A DNA stretch of 64,000 nucleotides from Prevotella jejuni (lineage in GTDB: Bacteria; Bacteroidota; Bacteroidia; Bacteroidales; Bacteroidaceae): positions 62,001 through 126,000 of the forward strand of contig NZ_FZNZ01000004.1 of assembly GCF_900187995.1 (NCBI RefSeq). The letters run 5' to 3'. Below, one piece after another: positions 33,424-43,383 of this stretch. The position numbers and the translations under genes are program-made. How positions within the stretch are numbered: the first letter of the stretch is position 1; each line of letters starts with the position of its first letter. The notes below the pieces were generated by a model. It was not told where the DNA came from. It saw only the letters and a list, made by a program, of their open reading frames with translations, and searched no databases.

Positions 33424-35523
33424 ATGAAAAGAAGAAATACACTATTTATCCTCTTTACGCTGTTGTTTAGCCTCACAGCTATGGCACAGCAGAACCCTGT
33501 TCATTTTTCTGTACAGCAGAAGCAGGTTTCACCAACAGAGGTAGAGGTTATCTTCACAGCGAAGATCGACCAGGGATGGCATGTATATTCAACGAATCTT
33601 CCTGCTGATGGTCCTACATCTGCATCTTTACATGTAGACAAAGCAGAGGGCGTAACACCAGTAGGTAAGCTCACAACACGTGGTAAAGAGTTGAATGTCT
33701 ATGATAAGACTTTCGAGATGAAACTACGTTATTTCGAGAATAGCGTTGGTTTCGTTCAGCGTTACAAGATAACAGCTAAGACCTATAGTATAAAGGGTTA
33801 CCTGGAATATGGTGCTTGTAACGATGAGATGTGTTTGCCACCAACACAGGTAGAATTCAATTTCAAAGGTAATGGACCAGCTTCCGCTCCCGCAGCAACA
33901 CCAACAGCTGCTAATGCAGAAACGGAAAAAACAACGACAGCTGCTACTAATGTAGCAGCTGATGGTTTATCTGCACTTACCGCAATGACTGCAGATACAG
34001 CTAAGAAAGCTGATGTGTTGCCAGCCGATACTGCAGGGGCTCTAAAGCAGGAGAATGCACAAGTAAATGCAGATGTTAACTTGTGGCAACCTGTTATCAA
34101 AGAGTTGTCAGCCTTCAATAGCACCAAGGATAGTACTAATAGCTCTCTTTGGAGTATTTTCTTTATGGGTGTTTTGGGTGGTTTCATCGCTTTGCTCACC
34201 CCTTGTGTATGGCCTATCATTCCAATGACGGTAAGTTTCTTCCTCAAGAGAGCGAAGGATGACCGTAAGAAGGGTATTCGTGATGCTGTGACATACGGCT
34301 TGTCAATCATTGTCATCTATATGGGTTTGGCAACGCTTGTTACTTGGGCTTTCGGTCCACAGAAGTTGAATGAGTTGGCAACAAATGCACCGTTCAATGT
34401 GTTCTTCTTCCTTTTGTTAGTAGTCTTTGCATTCAGTTTCTTTGGTTGGTTTGAACTTCGATTACCTTCTTCATGGGGTAATGCGGTTGACAATAAGGCC
34501 TCTGCGACAACAGGTTTGCTTTCTATCTTCCTTATGGCATTCACCTTGTCATTGGTAAGTTTCTCTTGTACAGCTCCTGTCGTAGGTCTTCTCCTTGTTC
34601 AGGCAGCAACAAGTGGTGACTGGGTAGCTCCTGCAGTGGGTATGTTTGGTTTTGCTTTGGCTCTTGCCTTGCCATTCACCTTCTTTGCTCTCTTCCCAAC
34701 TTTACTTAAGAAAGCACCAAAGTCTGGTTCATGGATGAACATGATTAAGGTTGTATTGGGTTTCATCGAATTGGCATTCTCACTGAAGTTCTTGTCAGTA
34801 GCCGACCTTGCATACGGCTGGCATATTCTTGATCGTGAGACATTCCTTTCCATTTGGATTGTTCTCTTTGGCCTTTTGGGATTATACCTCATTGGTAAAC
34901 TCAAGTTTCCTCATGATGATCTCGAACAGAAGGCAATGCCAGTACCAGCTATCATGTTGGGCCTTTGCTCGTTAGCTTTCTCTGTTTACATGCTTCCTGG
35001 ACTCTGGGGTGCACCTTGTAAAGCGGTTAGTGCGTTCGCACCACCTATTAATACACAGGACTTCAACCTTGCTCCACAGACCGTGCATGCTGCTTATACG
35101 GATTATGATGAGGGTATGCGTGCAGCGGCTGCAGCTGGTAAACCCGTCTTGATAGACTTTACTGGTTTCGGATGTGTTAACTGTCGTAAGATGGAGGCAT
35201 CTGTCTGGACCGACTCACGTGTCGCTGAGAAGCTGAATAAAGACTATGTCCTTATTTCGCTTTATGTAGACGACAAGACTCCATTGAAGCAGCCTGTTGA
35301 GGTGAAACTACCTGATGGAACGTCACGTACACTGCGAACTATTGGCGACAAGTGGAGTTATCTGGAACAGACTAAGTTCGGTTACCTTGCTCAGCCATTC
35401 TATGTTCCTTTGGATAATGCGGGTAAGCCGTTGAATGGTAGCTTCAGTTTTAAGGAGGATGTACCTGCTTATCTTGAATTCCTCGATAAGGGCTTGGAGA
35501 ATTATCACGCCAAACAGCAATAA
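33424..35523 (+). CDS. dsbD: Thiol:disulfide interchange protein DsbD
   Basis: Inner-membrane electron transporter, 699 residues, carrying reducing power from cytoplasmic thioredoxin to the periplasm. Order: signal peptide (1-21, ending AMA-Q); DsbD N-terminal domain (about 25-150, with YGACNDEMCLPP holding its cysteine pair); Ala/Thr-rich linker (about 155-235); eight-helix membrane domain (about 240-535, with LLTPCVWPIIPMTVSFF and VSFSCTAPVVG holding the membrane cysteines); and a C-terminal thioredoxin domain with C584-VN-C587. All three redox pairs are present. It is monocistronic with its own promoter; a thioredoxin gene lies at 53 kb. Confidence 0.95.
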   Translation: MKRRNTLFILFTLLFSLTAMAQQNPVHFSVQQKQVSPTEVEVIFTAKIDQGWHVYSTNLPADGPTSASLHVDKAEGVTPVGKLTTRGKELNVYDKTFEMKLRYFENSVGFVQRYKITAKTYSIKGYLEYGACNDEMCLPPTQVEFNFKGNGPASAPAATPTAANAETEKTTTAATNVAADGLSALTAMTADTAKKADVLPADTAGALKQENAQVNADVNLWQPVIKELSAFNSTKDSTNSSLWSIFFMGVLGGFIALLTPCVWPIIPMTVSFFLKRAKDDRKKGIRDAVTYGLSIIVIYMGLATLVTWAFGPQKLNELATNAPFNVFFFLLLVVFAFSFFGWFELRLPSSWGNAVDNKASATTGLLSIFLMAFTLSLVSFSCTAPVVGLLLVQAATSGDWVAPAVGMFGFALALALPFTFFALFPTLLKKAPKSGSWMNMIKVVLGFIELAFSLKFLSVADLAYGWHILDRETFLSIWIVLFGLLGLYLIGKLKFPHDDLEQKAMPVPAIMLGLCSLAFSVYMLPGLWGAPCKAVSAFAPPINTQDFNLAPQTVHAAYTDYDEGMRAAAAAGKPVLIDFTGFGCVNCRKMEASVWTDSRVAEKLNKDYVLISLYVDDKTPLKQPVEVKLPDGTSRTLRTIGDKWSYLEQTKFGYLAQPFYVPLDNAGKPLNGSFSFKEDVPAYLEFLDKGLENYHAKQQ

Positions 35524-35598
35524 TGATATAGGCTGACAACATTGCGCTTAATGAGCTCGTAGATAGTATAGAGCCGCATAGTCATGTGTTCTGAAAGA

Positions 35599-35645
35599 GG
35601 TTGTATCAAAAAGACCATTGGAAGGTCTTGATTGATACAACCCTT
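35599..35645 (+). terminator. Terminator after dsbD
   Basis: Stem GGTTGTATCAA (35599-35609) with TTGATACAACC (35632-35642), plus an inner AAGACC/GGTCTT stem, followed by a modest T-rich stretch. Confidence 0.65.
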
Positions 35646-35927
35646 TGTTCTATTTATACCTGAAGCCTTTACTATCGCACGAGAGGATACGTACTATTTG
35701 GTAAACGTACCTTGTACAGATAAAGTATTAGTTTCTTCCATGTTATTTAATGCTTTTAAGAATAAAAAGGTGTAAGGATGAAGATCGTAAGAGGGTAGTC
35801 TGTGAGTATATGTCATTTGGTTTGGTAGATGTTAATGTTAAGTGAAAAAATACCATTAAAACGTACATTTGGCTATCAAAAAACAATAATAATGAATAGA
35901 ATTCTTTATTTTTAATAATAAAGTCGC

Positions 35928-35957
35928 TTGTATTTTTGTTTTTTTTTCGTACTTTTG
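35928..35957 (+). promoter_or_regulatory. Promoter of the susCD-metalloprotease operon
   Basis: TTG at 35928-35930, 19-bp spacer with a long T run, TACTTTTG at 35950-35957. It matches the Bacteroidetes consensus and is the only good promoter found between dsbD and susC. Confidence 0.65.
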
Positions 35958-36126
35958 CAGAATAATAGGTAAATAGGTATAGTCTACCTGTGAAGGTGAC
36001 TAATTAATAGTATTAATAGTTATAAAGAAGACATTTCTTCTCTCTGAACAATTATTAACGTAAGAGTTTTCGAGTTAAAAAAGGATTGTATTTTCAAGTA
36101 ACAGAATTTCATAATTTTAGAGAACG

Positions 36127-39100
36127 ATGCAGAAGATTAAATTCCTCCAGCGCGTAATATGTGTTCTTCTACTGAACCTTTTATGCATTGGGCCATTAAG
36201 TCTCCCTATGTCAGCACAAGAACTGAATGGTGCAAAAGTAACTCTCTCTATGCATGATGCGACAGTAGAGGATTTTGCTAATGAAGTTGCTAAGCAGACA
36301 GGATTGAATGTAAAGTTTGCAGATGATGATGTGAAGGCGTTTAAGGGTGTGTCCCTTGATGTACGCGATCAGTCAGTTTCAAGTTTGTTACTGAACTTGG
36401 CAAACCAGTTCCCACTCTCATATACCGTTGAGGGCAACACCTTGACGTTTGCAAAGAAGGAAGCGGTGCAACGTAAAGGTGGTGTTCGTGGTCAGGTTAC
36501 CGATAATAACGGTGATCCTATCATTGGTGCCGTTATCCGTGTGGATGGTGTGAATGGTGGTTATGTGACCGATATTAATGGTGAATACGACATTGTGACC
36601 GACCTCAAAGAGGTGCACATGACCGTGTCATATATTGGTTATAAGACAGTTACTAAGACTGTAAAGAATGGTGCTATAGCCAACATCACGTTGCGTGAAG
36701 ACTCAAAGGAAATGCAAGAAGTGGTTGTGACCGGTTATCAGACTAAGAATAAGAACTCGTTTACAGGTTCTCAGGTAGCTGTAAGTCGTGACCAGTTGAT
36801 GAATGTAGGTACGAAGAATGTATTGCAGAGTATTGCGAGCTTCGTCCCTGGTATGGTCATAGCAGATGATAACCTCAAAGGTTCTGACCCTAATAAGGTG
36901 GCAGAACTCAATATTCGTGGACGTGCGACTTTCGAAGGACAGGCCAATACACCAGTCTATGTGGTAGATGGTGCACAGGTAACAGCAGAGTATGTTGCCG
37001 ATATGGATATGAACGATATTGAGACCGTAACCGTATTGAAGGATGCTTCAGCATCTGCTCTTTATGGTGCGAAGGCTTCTGCAGGTGTCATCGTTATTAC
37101 CACAAAGACACTGAAAGGTGGTAAGCTGAAAGTGAACTATAGCGGTACAGTACGTCTGTCAACGCCTGACTTACATGATTATCACTTGTTGAATGCAAGT
37201 CAGAAACTTGAGTATGAGCGCCTTGCAGGTTTGTTTACAGATACAAGTCCTGCAACTCAATATACACTTGATAAGGATTATGCACGTATATATAATGACA
37301 TCCAAAGAGGTGTAGAGACTGATTGGTTGTCTAAGCCATTGCGTAATGCCATCTCTCAGTCACATAGCTTGAGTGTAGATGGTGGTGACGACCGTGCGAA
37401 ATATAATCTTGGTGTACGTTATGGAAAGGATTCTGGTGTTATGAAGGGCTCTGATCGTACTCGTCTTTCAACCAATTTCCGCCTCTCTTACAATATTGCA
37501 GGTAAGTTCTTCGTGTCTAACAGTTCGACACTCTCGTCTGTAACGAGTAACGTGTCACCTTATGGTGATTTCTCAGACTGGGTTAAGATGAATCCTTATG
37601 AGAACCCATATAACTCTGATGGACAGTTGCGTTCTTCGCTATATCATGACTTAGCAAACCCATTATACGATGCTTCGTTGGGTAGTTATAGTAATTCAAA
37701 CAACTTCGACTTCCTCAATACAACTAATATTCAGTTGTGGTTCGGTGAAAAGATACGTTTGGATGGTGATTTCACAATCGACCGTAGCAAGCAAGATAGA
37801 CGTACTTTTACATCTCCTTTTGCCTATAATGAGATTCGTAACAAGACGGCTGATCAGCGTGGTTCACTGACGGACAGTTGGGTAAACACCACTACATTGC
37901 AGGGAAAACTTATGTTGTCATACAACAACTACTTCTTTAAGAAGCTCTTCCTTACTGCAATGGGAGGTAGTAGTATGGAGTCTACGTCAACAGATGCGGC
38001 TTCCTATACTTCAATAGGATTCTATTCTGATAAGTTAGGACACCCAGCTTTTGCTACAGCGTATGCTGCAACGCGTCCAAGTGGCTCTGATACACAGACG
38101 AGAGGAGTAGGTTTCTTCGTTAATGCCAATACGATCTGGGATAATAAATACTTCCTCGATCTTATCTATCGTTATGAGGGTTCATCTCGTTTCGGTAAGA
38201 ATCAGCGCTTTGCCCCATTCTGGAGTGTTGGTGGTGGATGGAATATTCACAACGAGAAGTTCATGAAGGGCTCGCAAGTATCGCTCTTGAAGCTCCGTGC
38301 CAGTGTAGGTTATTTGGGTAACATCAACTTTAACCCATATCAAGCACTGACTACTTATAGCTATAATAGTTCATATTTCTATGGCAAGGGAACTGGTGCT
38401 ACGCCAATTACTATCGGTAACCCAGATTTGAAGTGGGAGCGTACGCTGAGTACTAATATCGGTGTTGATTTCACTGCCTTCCGTGGTCGTGTCGACCTTT
38501 CAGCCGATTACTATATCAAGAATACTGATAACCTGCTCTTGGATATCACCAAGGCACCATCAGTGGGTGTGACTACTTCACGTGAAAACATTGGTGAGGT
38601 GCAGAACTCAGGATTTGAGCTCCGTCTGCGCACCTTCCCAATTCAGAATAAAGACTGGCAGTGGTCTCTCGGTTTAACATACGCTTATAACAAGAATAAG
38701 ATTAAGAAGATCAGTAATTCTCTGCGTGAACAAAATGAGAAGAACAAGGCTGATAATGGTGTTGCACCACTTCCTATCTATGAAGAAGGTCAGTCTTTAA
38801 CTGCTTTGAAGGTTGTTCCTTCTGCAGGTATCGACCCTGTAACAGGTCAGGAAATCTTCATTAAGCGTGATGGAACATACACCTTTGTTTATGACTCAAA
38901 TGATAAGGTAATCTTCGGAGATACCAATCCTATAGGTACAGGATCTATCAACTCTTATCTCACCTATAAGCGTTTTGCTTTGAGCTGCTCATTCTTGTAC
39001 TCCTTCGGAGGTTCTCTTTACAACGAAACCTTAGCAACAAAGGTTGAGGGAGCTAATCCTAAATACAATGCTGATGAGCGTGTATTAAATGACAGATGGA

Positions 39101-39378
39101 AGACTCCTGGAACAATAGCAAAGTACAAGCGTATTGACGATACAACTACTCCGTATCAGACATCACGCTTTGTAGAGAAGAATAACTTCCTACGTATGAG
39201 CAGTCTCTCGCTCTCTTATGAGGTTCCAACGACCTTTATTCAGAAGTACGGCTTGAAGCGTATGTTCTTAGAACTCCTCACTAACGACCTCTTCTATCTG
39301 TCAACAGCGAAGAGGGAACGTGGTCTGAACTATCCATACGATAGGAGTTTTGAGTTCTCAGTACGTTTCTCACTCTAA
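36127..39378 (+). CDS. SusC/RagA-family TonB-dependent receptor with STN domain
   Basis: Outer-membrane TonB-dependent transporter, 1083 residues. Order: signal peptide (1-30, ending PMSAQ), STN domain (about 36-112, VTLSMHDATVEDFANEVAKQ), carboxypeptidase-D-like domain (about 117-200, GQVTDNNGDPIIGAVIRVDG), SusC plug (about 205-325, with VVVTGYQTKNKNSFTGSQVA and the family motif VLKDASASALYGAKASAGVI) and a 22-strand barrel to the C-terminal SVRFSL. STN domains usually talk to FecR-type anti-sigma factors, but none is adjacent. Paired with SusD 18 bases downstream; the operon's metalloproteases suggest a peptide or protein substrate, which is inference. Confidence 0.95.
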   Translation: MQKIKFLQRVICVLLLNLLCIGPLSLPMSAQELNGAKVTLSMHDATVEDFANEVAKQTGLNVKFADDDVKAFKGVSLDVRDQSVSSLLLNLANQFPLSYTVEGNTLTFAKKEAVQRKGGVRGQVTDNNGDPIIGAVIRVDGVNGGYVTDINGEYDIVTDLKEVHMTVSYIGYKTVTKTVKNGAIANITLREDSKEMQEVVVTGYQTKNKNSFTGSQVAVSRDQLMNVGTKNVLQSIASFVPGMVIADDNLKGSDPNKVAELNIRGRATFEGQANTPVYVVDGAQVTAEYVADMDMNDIETVTVLKDASASALYGAKASAGVIVITTKTLKGGKLKVNYSGTVRLSTPDLHDYHLLNASQKLEYERLAGLFTDTSPATQYTLDKDYARIYNDIQRGVETDWLSKPLRNAISQSHSLSVDGGDDRAKYNLGVRYGKDSGVMKGSDRTRLSTNFRLSYNIAGKFFVSNSSTLSSVTSNVSPYGDFSDWVKMNPYENPYNSDGQLRSSLYHDLANPLYDASLGSYSNSNNFDFLNTTNIQLWFGEKIRLDGDFTIDRSKQDRRTFTSPFAYNEIRNKTADQRGSLTDSWVNTTTLQGKLMLSYNNYFFKKLFLTAMGGSSMESTSTDAASYTSIGFYSDKLGHPAFATAYAATRPSGSDTQTRGVGFFVNANTIWDNKYFLDLIYRYEGSSRFGKNQRFAPFWSVGGGWNIHNEKFMKGSQVSLLKLRASVGYLGNINFNPYQALTTYSYNSSYFYGKGTGATPITIGNPDLKWERTLSTNIGVDFTAFRGRVDLSADYYIKNTDNLLLDITKAPSVGVTTSRENIGEVQNSGFELRLRTFPIQNKDWQWSLGLTYAYNKNKIKKISNSLREQNEKNKADNGVAPLPIYEEGQSLTALKVVPSAGIDPVTGQEIFIKRDGTYTFVYDSNDKVIFGDTNPIGTGSINSYLTYKRFALSCSFLYSFGGSLYNETLATKVEGANPKYNADERVLNDRWKTPGTIAKYKRIDDTTTPYQTSRFVEKNNFLRMSSLSLSYEVPTTFIQKYGLKRMFLELLTNDLFYLSTAKRERGLNYPYDRSFEFSVRFSL

Positions 39379-39396
39379 AACTAAATTAGGATAACA

Positions 39397-40854
39397 ATGA
39401 AGAAGATAACGAAATATATAGGAATATCCATGGTGGTTGCGCTGCTTACATCGTGTAACGACTTCTTGGATGTACAGCCTAAAGGGCAGCTTACAGATGA
39501 CGAGATGTTCACTGATATTACTGGTTATGAGGATGCTATGTTTGGTATTTATGGTAAGTTAGCTTCATCTAACCTCTATGGAAGTAATCTCTCATGGGGT
39601 ATGGTGGATGAGTTAGGCCAGCAGTTCGGTTATGACAATACACAAGACGTAAGTTACTACTTGAACCGCTATCAATATACTAACCAGCAAGCACGCAACG
39701 TTGTAGATGCTGTCTGGAGTAATATGTATAACAACATCTCTAATGTCAACAATGTGTTGAGGCACATTAATGATATTAGTGCAGGTGAACAAGAACGCAA
39801 GATGATTCACGGTGAAGCCTTGGGTCTGCGTGGCTTTATGCACTTCGACCTTGCTCGTCTTTACTGTACAGACTATACGCGCAGTGATGCAAATACTCTT
39901 GGATTACCATACGCAACAGAGTTTAATCTGAAGAACCGCACTCGTTACACCTTGCAGGCAACGTTCAACCTTATTCTTAAGGACTTGAATCAGGCTGACT
40001 CATTGTTGACAGACGACAATGATGTTACCTACGATAACAATTTCGTACGTGATTATAGCAAGGGACGTGTGATACTTTTCAATAAGTTTGCCGTTAAAGC
40101 TACGAAAGCTCGTGTGTATTACGCTATGGGTAAATACACTGAAGCTGCTAAATATGCCCGTGAGGTTATCAATGCAACACAGAACTTTAAGTTGAATACA
40201 AGTACATCACTCGATTCTGTGATGCGCTTTCCTGCTAACAAAGAGATGATTTTTGGAGTTTATGCAGCCGACCGTTCAACAACTATTCGTTCAACATTCC
40301 TGCGTTCAACAGGTTATGGTTCCTTCGTTGAAGGCCGTCGTGATTTGCGTAGTCTCTATGAGGTCGACCAATTCACGGCTCTTAGCTCTGACCTCCGATA
40401 CACCTCTTTCTTTAGAGAAAATACGTCGGGTTCAGCTTCTTCTTTCAGCTTTATTCGTCTAATCCAGAATGATGCTGAGGCTACAAGAGGTGCATTGAAA
40501 GGCTTTGTGTTAATTAGTTTGCCAGAGATGTATTACATCTTGAGTGAAAGTCTTTATGATTCAAACAAGACAGAGGCAATCAGTCTGCTCAATCAGGTTA
40601 GAAAGAGTAGGGGATTAGGCGATGTTGATGCAGCTAAGGTAGCTACACGTACACTCTTCGAGCAGGAGATGATGCGTGAACGTATGCGTGAGTTCCCTGG
40701 TATGGGTCAGACCTTCTATGCGTTGAAGCACTACAACCGTAGTTTTACTGACTTTAGAAATATTGACACATATCAGCCTTCAGATGCCATCTTTAATCTC
40801 CCTTGGCCAGATAGAGAGAATGAGTATGGCGATCAGGCAGTTCATAACGAATAA
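39397..40854 (+). CDS. SusD/RagB-family nutrient-binding outer-membrane lipoprotein
   Basis: Surface lipoprotein, 485 residues, forming the lid of the SusC transporter. Lipobox LLTSC with lipidated Cys20 is followed by the standard SusD opening NDFLDVQPKGQLTDDEMF. The TPR-like helical bundle includes GEALGLRGFMHFDLARLY (about 129-146), the classic RAFxHFDLARxY-type segment. The C-terminal part has LLNQVRKSRGLGDVD and ends LPWPDRENEYGDQAVHNE. Ligand specificity cannot be read from the sequence. It is co-transcribed with susC; a 339-base gap with structured RNA follows before the next gene. Confidence 0.95.
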   Translation: MKKITKYIGISMVVALLTSCNDFLDVQPKGQLTDDEMFTDITGYEDAMFGIYGKLASSNLYGSNLSWGMVDELGQQFGYDNTQDVSYYLNRYQYTNQQARNVVDAVWSNMYNNISNVNNVLRHINDISAGEQERKMIHGEALGLRGFMHFDLARLYCTDYTRSDANTLGLPYATEFNLKNRTRYTLQATFNLILKDLNQADSLLTDDNDVTYDNNFVRDYSKGRVILFNKFAVKATKARVYYAMGKYTEAAKYAREVINATQNFKLNTSTSLDSVMRFPANKEMIFGVYAADRSTTIRSTFLRSTGYGSFVEGRRDLRSLYEVDQFTALSSDLRYTSFFRENTSGSASSFSFIRLIQNDAEATRGALKGFVLISLPEMYYILSESLYDSNKTEAISLLNQVRKSRGLGDVDAAKVATRTLFEQEMMRERMREFPGMGQTFYALKHYNRSFTDFRNIDTYQPSDAIFNLPWPDRENEYGDQAVHNE

Positions 40855-40866
40855 TACATATCAAGC

Positions 40867-40946
40867 AGTCTGTATGGTTTAGCACTGCTAAACGACAAGA
40901 GCAAGGCGATTTGTAATAAGCGTTTAGCTATGCTAAATCACAGACT
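40867..40946 (+). promoter_or_regulatory. Candidate three-way-junction RNA structure after susD
   Basis: An outer stem AGTCTGT (40867-40873) / ACAGACT (40940-40946) encloses two similar hairpins: TTTAGC-ACT-GCTAAA (40878-40892) and TTTAGC-TAT-GCTAAA (40923-40937). It lies 12 bases past the susD stop and about 250 before the next gene. It could act as an mRNA-processing or 3'-stabilising element that lowers expression of downstream genes, or be part of an insertion scar. There is no T run. Confidence 0.5.
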
Positions 40947-41193
40947 TAAGTGTATAAAAGAAAAGATATAAACGTATAGACAGATATTGTAGTTCGTAAA
41001 GACTTAAATAGGATATACTTTTAGAAGGGCTGACTAATATACTATTCCATTGATGTTTACCCTTTACATGGTGTATGATAAGTCTTAACACCAGAGTAGA
41101 ATATGGTATGGTGAGTTTATGATGGTCTTATGCAGTAGGGCAAAAAGACAGATTTACCATGAGAATTACTTATCGGACAACACTAAAAAACAA
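40947..41193. other. Spacer between susD and DUF4843 gene
   Basis: About 250 bp with no strong -7 box, terminator or credible ORF; the operon may be read through, or a weak internal promoter may exist. Confidence 0.5.
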
Positions 41194-41907
41194 ATGATTA
41201 TGTATAAATCAATCACAAACATCTTCGCTATCGGTGCTATAGCTCTATCGTTGACAGCGTGTTCAAACGATAACTACGAGGGAGAATACTCAAAAGATGG
41301 TACTTTCGAAGGGGCAAATCAGGTTTATTTCGACCTCAATAATGCTTCTGACACATTATATAATTATTCATTCGGAACACTGCCTACCAGCGTGACCTCT
41401 GACACAATCAATGTGAAGGTGAAACTCGCAGGAGTAAGAAAGTCACAGGTACAGCACTATAAGGTGGTTGTTGACCCAAGTAGTTCGGCAAAGGCTGGGG
41501 TTCACTTTGTAGCAATCAATAGTGACCAGACAATACCAGCTGACAGTCTTTCAGCGAGTTTCCCAGTAGTACTTTTGCGTCAGAACCTTAGTGATACGAA
41601 GAATGACAGTATTCGTCTTGTTCTGCGTTTGGAAGCATCTGACGACCTTGGTGTTCGTTTTCCTGACAAGATAAAGAGGATAATCACCTTCGATAATGTA
41701 CTAGAAAAGCCTTATTGGTGGTCAAATCCTACACTCCAAGCAATGGGACTTCCTGCTTATACGCCAGCTAAGTATCGCTATCTACTGTCCTTGTATAATT
41801 CAGATGCAAGAGCGATAGAGAAGGCTGTAAGTAACCCACGAAGTTGGACACAGCTTTACAGGAATATTCAGAAGTTGAAAGCTTACTTTGCAGCTAACCC
41901 TGAGTAA
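41194..41907 (+). CDS. DUF4843 domain lipoprotein
   Basis: Lipoprotein of 237 residues (lipobox LTAC, Cys23) with a DUF4843 domain. Visible family-like features are the opening GANQVYFDL near residue 34, a middle beta-sandwich strand region (VNVKVKLAG-like, then AGVHFVAINSDQTIPADS at about 105-122) and a later 'ITFDNVLEKPYWW'. DUF4843 proteins commonly sit behind SusD genes and are probably surface-exposed accessory binding proteins. The open frame runs back to 41119; the start at 41194 (or two codons later at 41200) places the signal peptide correctly. It is 42 bases before the PKD-like lipoprotein gene. Confidence 0.82.
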   Translation: MIMYKSITNIFAIGAIALSLTACSNDNYEGEYSKDGTFEGANQVYFDLNNASDTLYNYSFGTLPTSVTSDTINVKVKLAGVRKSQVQHYKVVVDPSSSAKAGVHFVAINSDQTIPADSLSASFPVVLLRQNLSDTKNDSIRLVLRLEASDDLGVRFPDKIKRIITFDNVLEKPYWWSNPTLQAMGLPAYTPAKYRYLLSLYNSDARAIEKAVSNPRSWTQLYRNIQKLKAYFAANPE

Positions 41908-41948
41908 TCACATTCATTGGTATAACCATTAATATAATTACACGAAAT

Positions 41949-43376
41949 ATGGTAAAGAAATATTTATATCTCTTGGCTATAGCAGCCCTTACCTTCTCAT
42001 CATGTATTAAAGATGATTCGACAGAAGGAGGCGATAATGTGTCTGTAATCAGCCTGCAGACACCTCTGAACAGTAGCTATACGCTTAATCAAGGAGATAC
42101 ATTGAAGATTAATCCTACGGTATTGCAGAGCAATGGGAAGCAGAAACTCACCTACGAATGGGAGATAAATCATAAGTTGGTATCGAGTGATTCTGCACTT
42201 GTTTATCCTATTCAGACCTCTGGAACCTATACTGGACGTCTGCGTCTAAGCAATGGTCAGAATATTCAGATCTATGAGTTCAATGTGAACGTAGAGTATG
42301 CTTATACGAAGGGTGTCTTCCTCTTGGCTGAAAAGGACAACAAAGCAATTCTTTCCTACGTACCGACAGAGGACGTGAACAAGAGTTTCCAACTTGATGT
42401 GTTGGGTGCTAACAATCCGAATACTAACTTCGGTACTCCTTGCTCAATGGCATGGAACAAGACGATTGGTAGTCAGACAAATAATGTTCTCATCATTGCT
42501 GCAGGCAATCCATCAACACTTTATCAGCTTGATGGCTATGAGATGCTATCACTTTTCCAAACTCCTGTTGGTGAGAAGGTAATACAGGTAGAGGCAAACT
42601 CTGACCCAGGTTCACCGAAGGTAATGGCAATCACAAAGAACAACTTGTATTCTTTGGGCTTGAACTCAACCAATTTGATCTCACAGACATCACGCTTCAC
42701 AAGCGCAGTAGGAGGTTCTGTAAAGTTTGCAGACCGCATGACACCATGGTGGAGAGACGACCTCTTTTATGCTCATGGCGATGCTTACTTCGACAACGCA
42801 CATGGTTCTCTGTTGGCAATGGCTATCGAGAATACATCTGTTCCTGCTGAAATCTTGAAGGGAACCTTTACTGGTGATACGTTGGTAGGTATGGGTAGTG
42901 TGAATAAGCAGCGTAACCTTGCTTTGATAACCAATCAGACAAGCACCGGCACATTCTACTTTACATATATTTTCCCAGGTTACTACTCTTCTTCTGCAGA
43001 TAAGCGAATTGCCGCAAACGTGCTTTATCGTGTTGCGATGCCTTCTACTTCTGGTATCGCTAATGGCTCTGTCGTACGTTCTGCACGCAGTAAGAATATT
43101 GTTTATTATACCAATGGTAATGCTGTCTATGCTCACAACGTTCTTGCCAATAGTAATTTCCCAACTTCTGCACTGTTTACAGTAGGGAATAGCACGGAGA
43201 AGATAGTTGATATGACATTCTCAGATGATGATAATCTCATCTATGTCGCAACCAATGATGCGTCAGCTGCTATGCCCGGTAGCCTCTACTGCTACGATAC
43301 ACAGACCAATACACTACGCTGGTCTAAGCAGAATATAACAGGACGCATAGTTAAGGCATTATTCAGAAACAAATAA
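41949..43376 (+). CDS. PKD-like family surface lipoprotein
   Basis: A 475-residue lipoprotein (lipobox TFSSC, Cys19). An N-terminal PKD/Ig-like beta domain (about 35-120) includes LKINPTVLQSNGKQKLTYEW and SGTYTGRLRLSNGQ. The remainder looks like a beta-propeller-like region with repeated strand segments (for example about 200-225, 255-275 and 395-470, DDNLIYVATNDASAAMPGSL). It matches the PKD-like proteins that accompany DUF4843/SusCD loci in Bacteroidetes. A ligand-binding surface role is inferred from context. Seven bases separate it from the following metalloprotease-like gene. Confidence 0.8.
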   Translation: MVKKYLYLLAIAALTFSSCIKDDSTEGGDNVSVISLQTPLNSSYTLNQGDTLKINPTVLQSNGKQKLTYEWEINHKLVSSDSALVYPIQTSGTYTGRLRLSNGQNIQIYEFNVNVEYAYTKGVFLLAEKDNKAILSYVPTEDVNKSFQLDVLGANNPNTNFGTPCSMAWNKTIGSQTNNVLIIAAGNPSTLYQLDGYEMLSLFQTPVGEKVIQVEANSDPGSPKVMAITKNNLYSLGLNSTNLISQTSRFTSAVGGSVKFADRMTPWWRDDLFYAHGDAYFDNAHGSLLAMAIENTSVPAEILKGTFTGDTLVGMGSVNKQRNLALITNQTSTGTFYFTYIFPGYYSSSADKRIAANVLYRVAMPSTSGIANGSVVRSARSKNIVYYTNGNAVYAHNVLANSNFPTSALFTVGNSTEKIVDMTFSDDDNLIYVATNDASAAMPGSLYCYDTQTNTLRWSKQNITGRIVKALFRNK

Positions 43377-43383
43377 TACACTA

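Larger units (their letters stand above)
35524..36126. other. Intergenic region and leader of the susC operon
   Basis: Contains the dsbD terminator hairpin (35599-35645), the susC promoter (35928-35957) and a leader of roughly 160 bases before the susC ATG. The leader is AT-rich with short repeats ('aataggtaaataggtat', 'taattaatagtattaatag') and no recognisable riboswitch. 35646-35927 shows nothing I can support. Confidence 0.65.
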
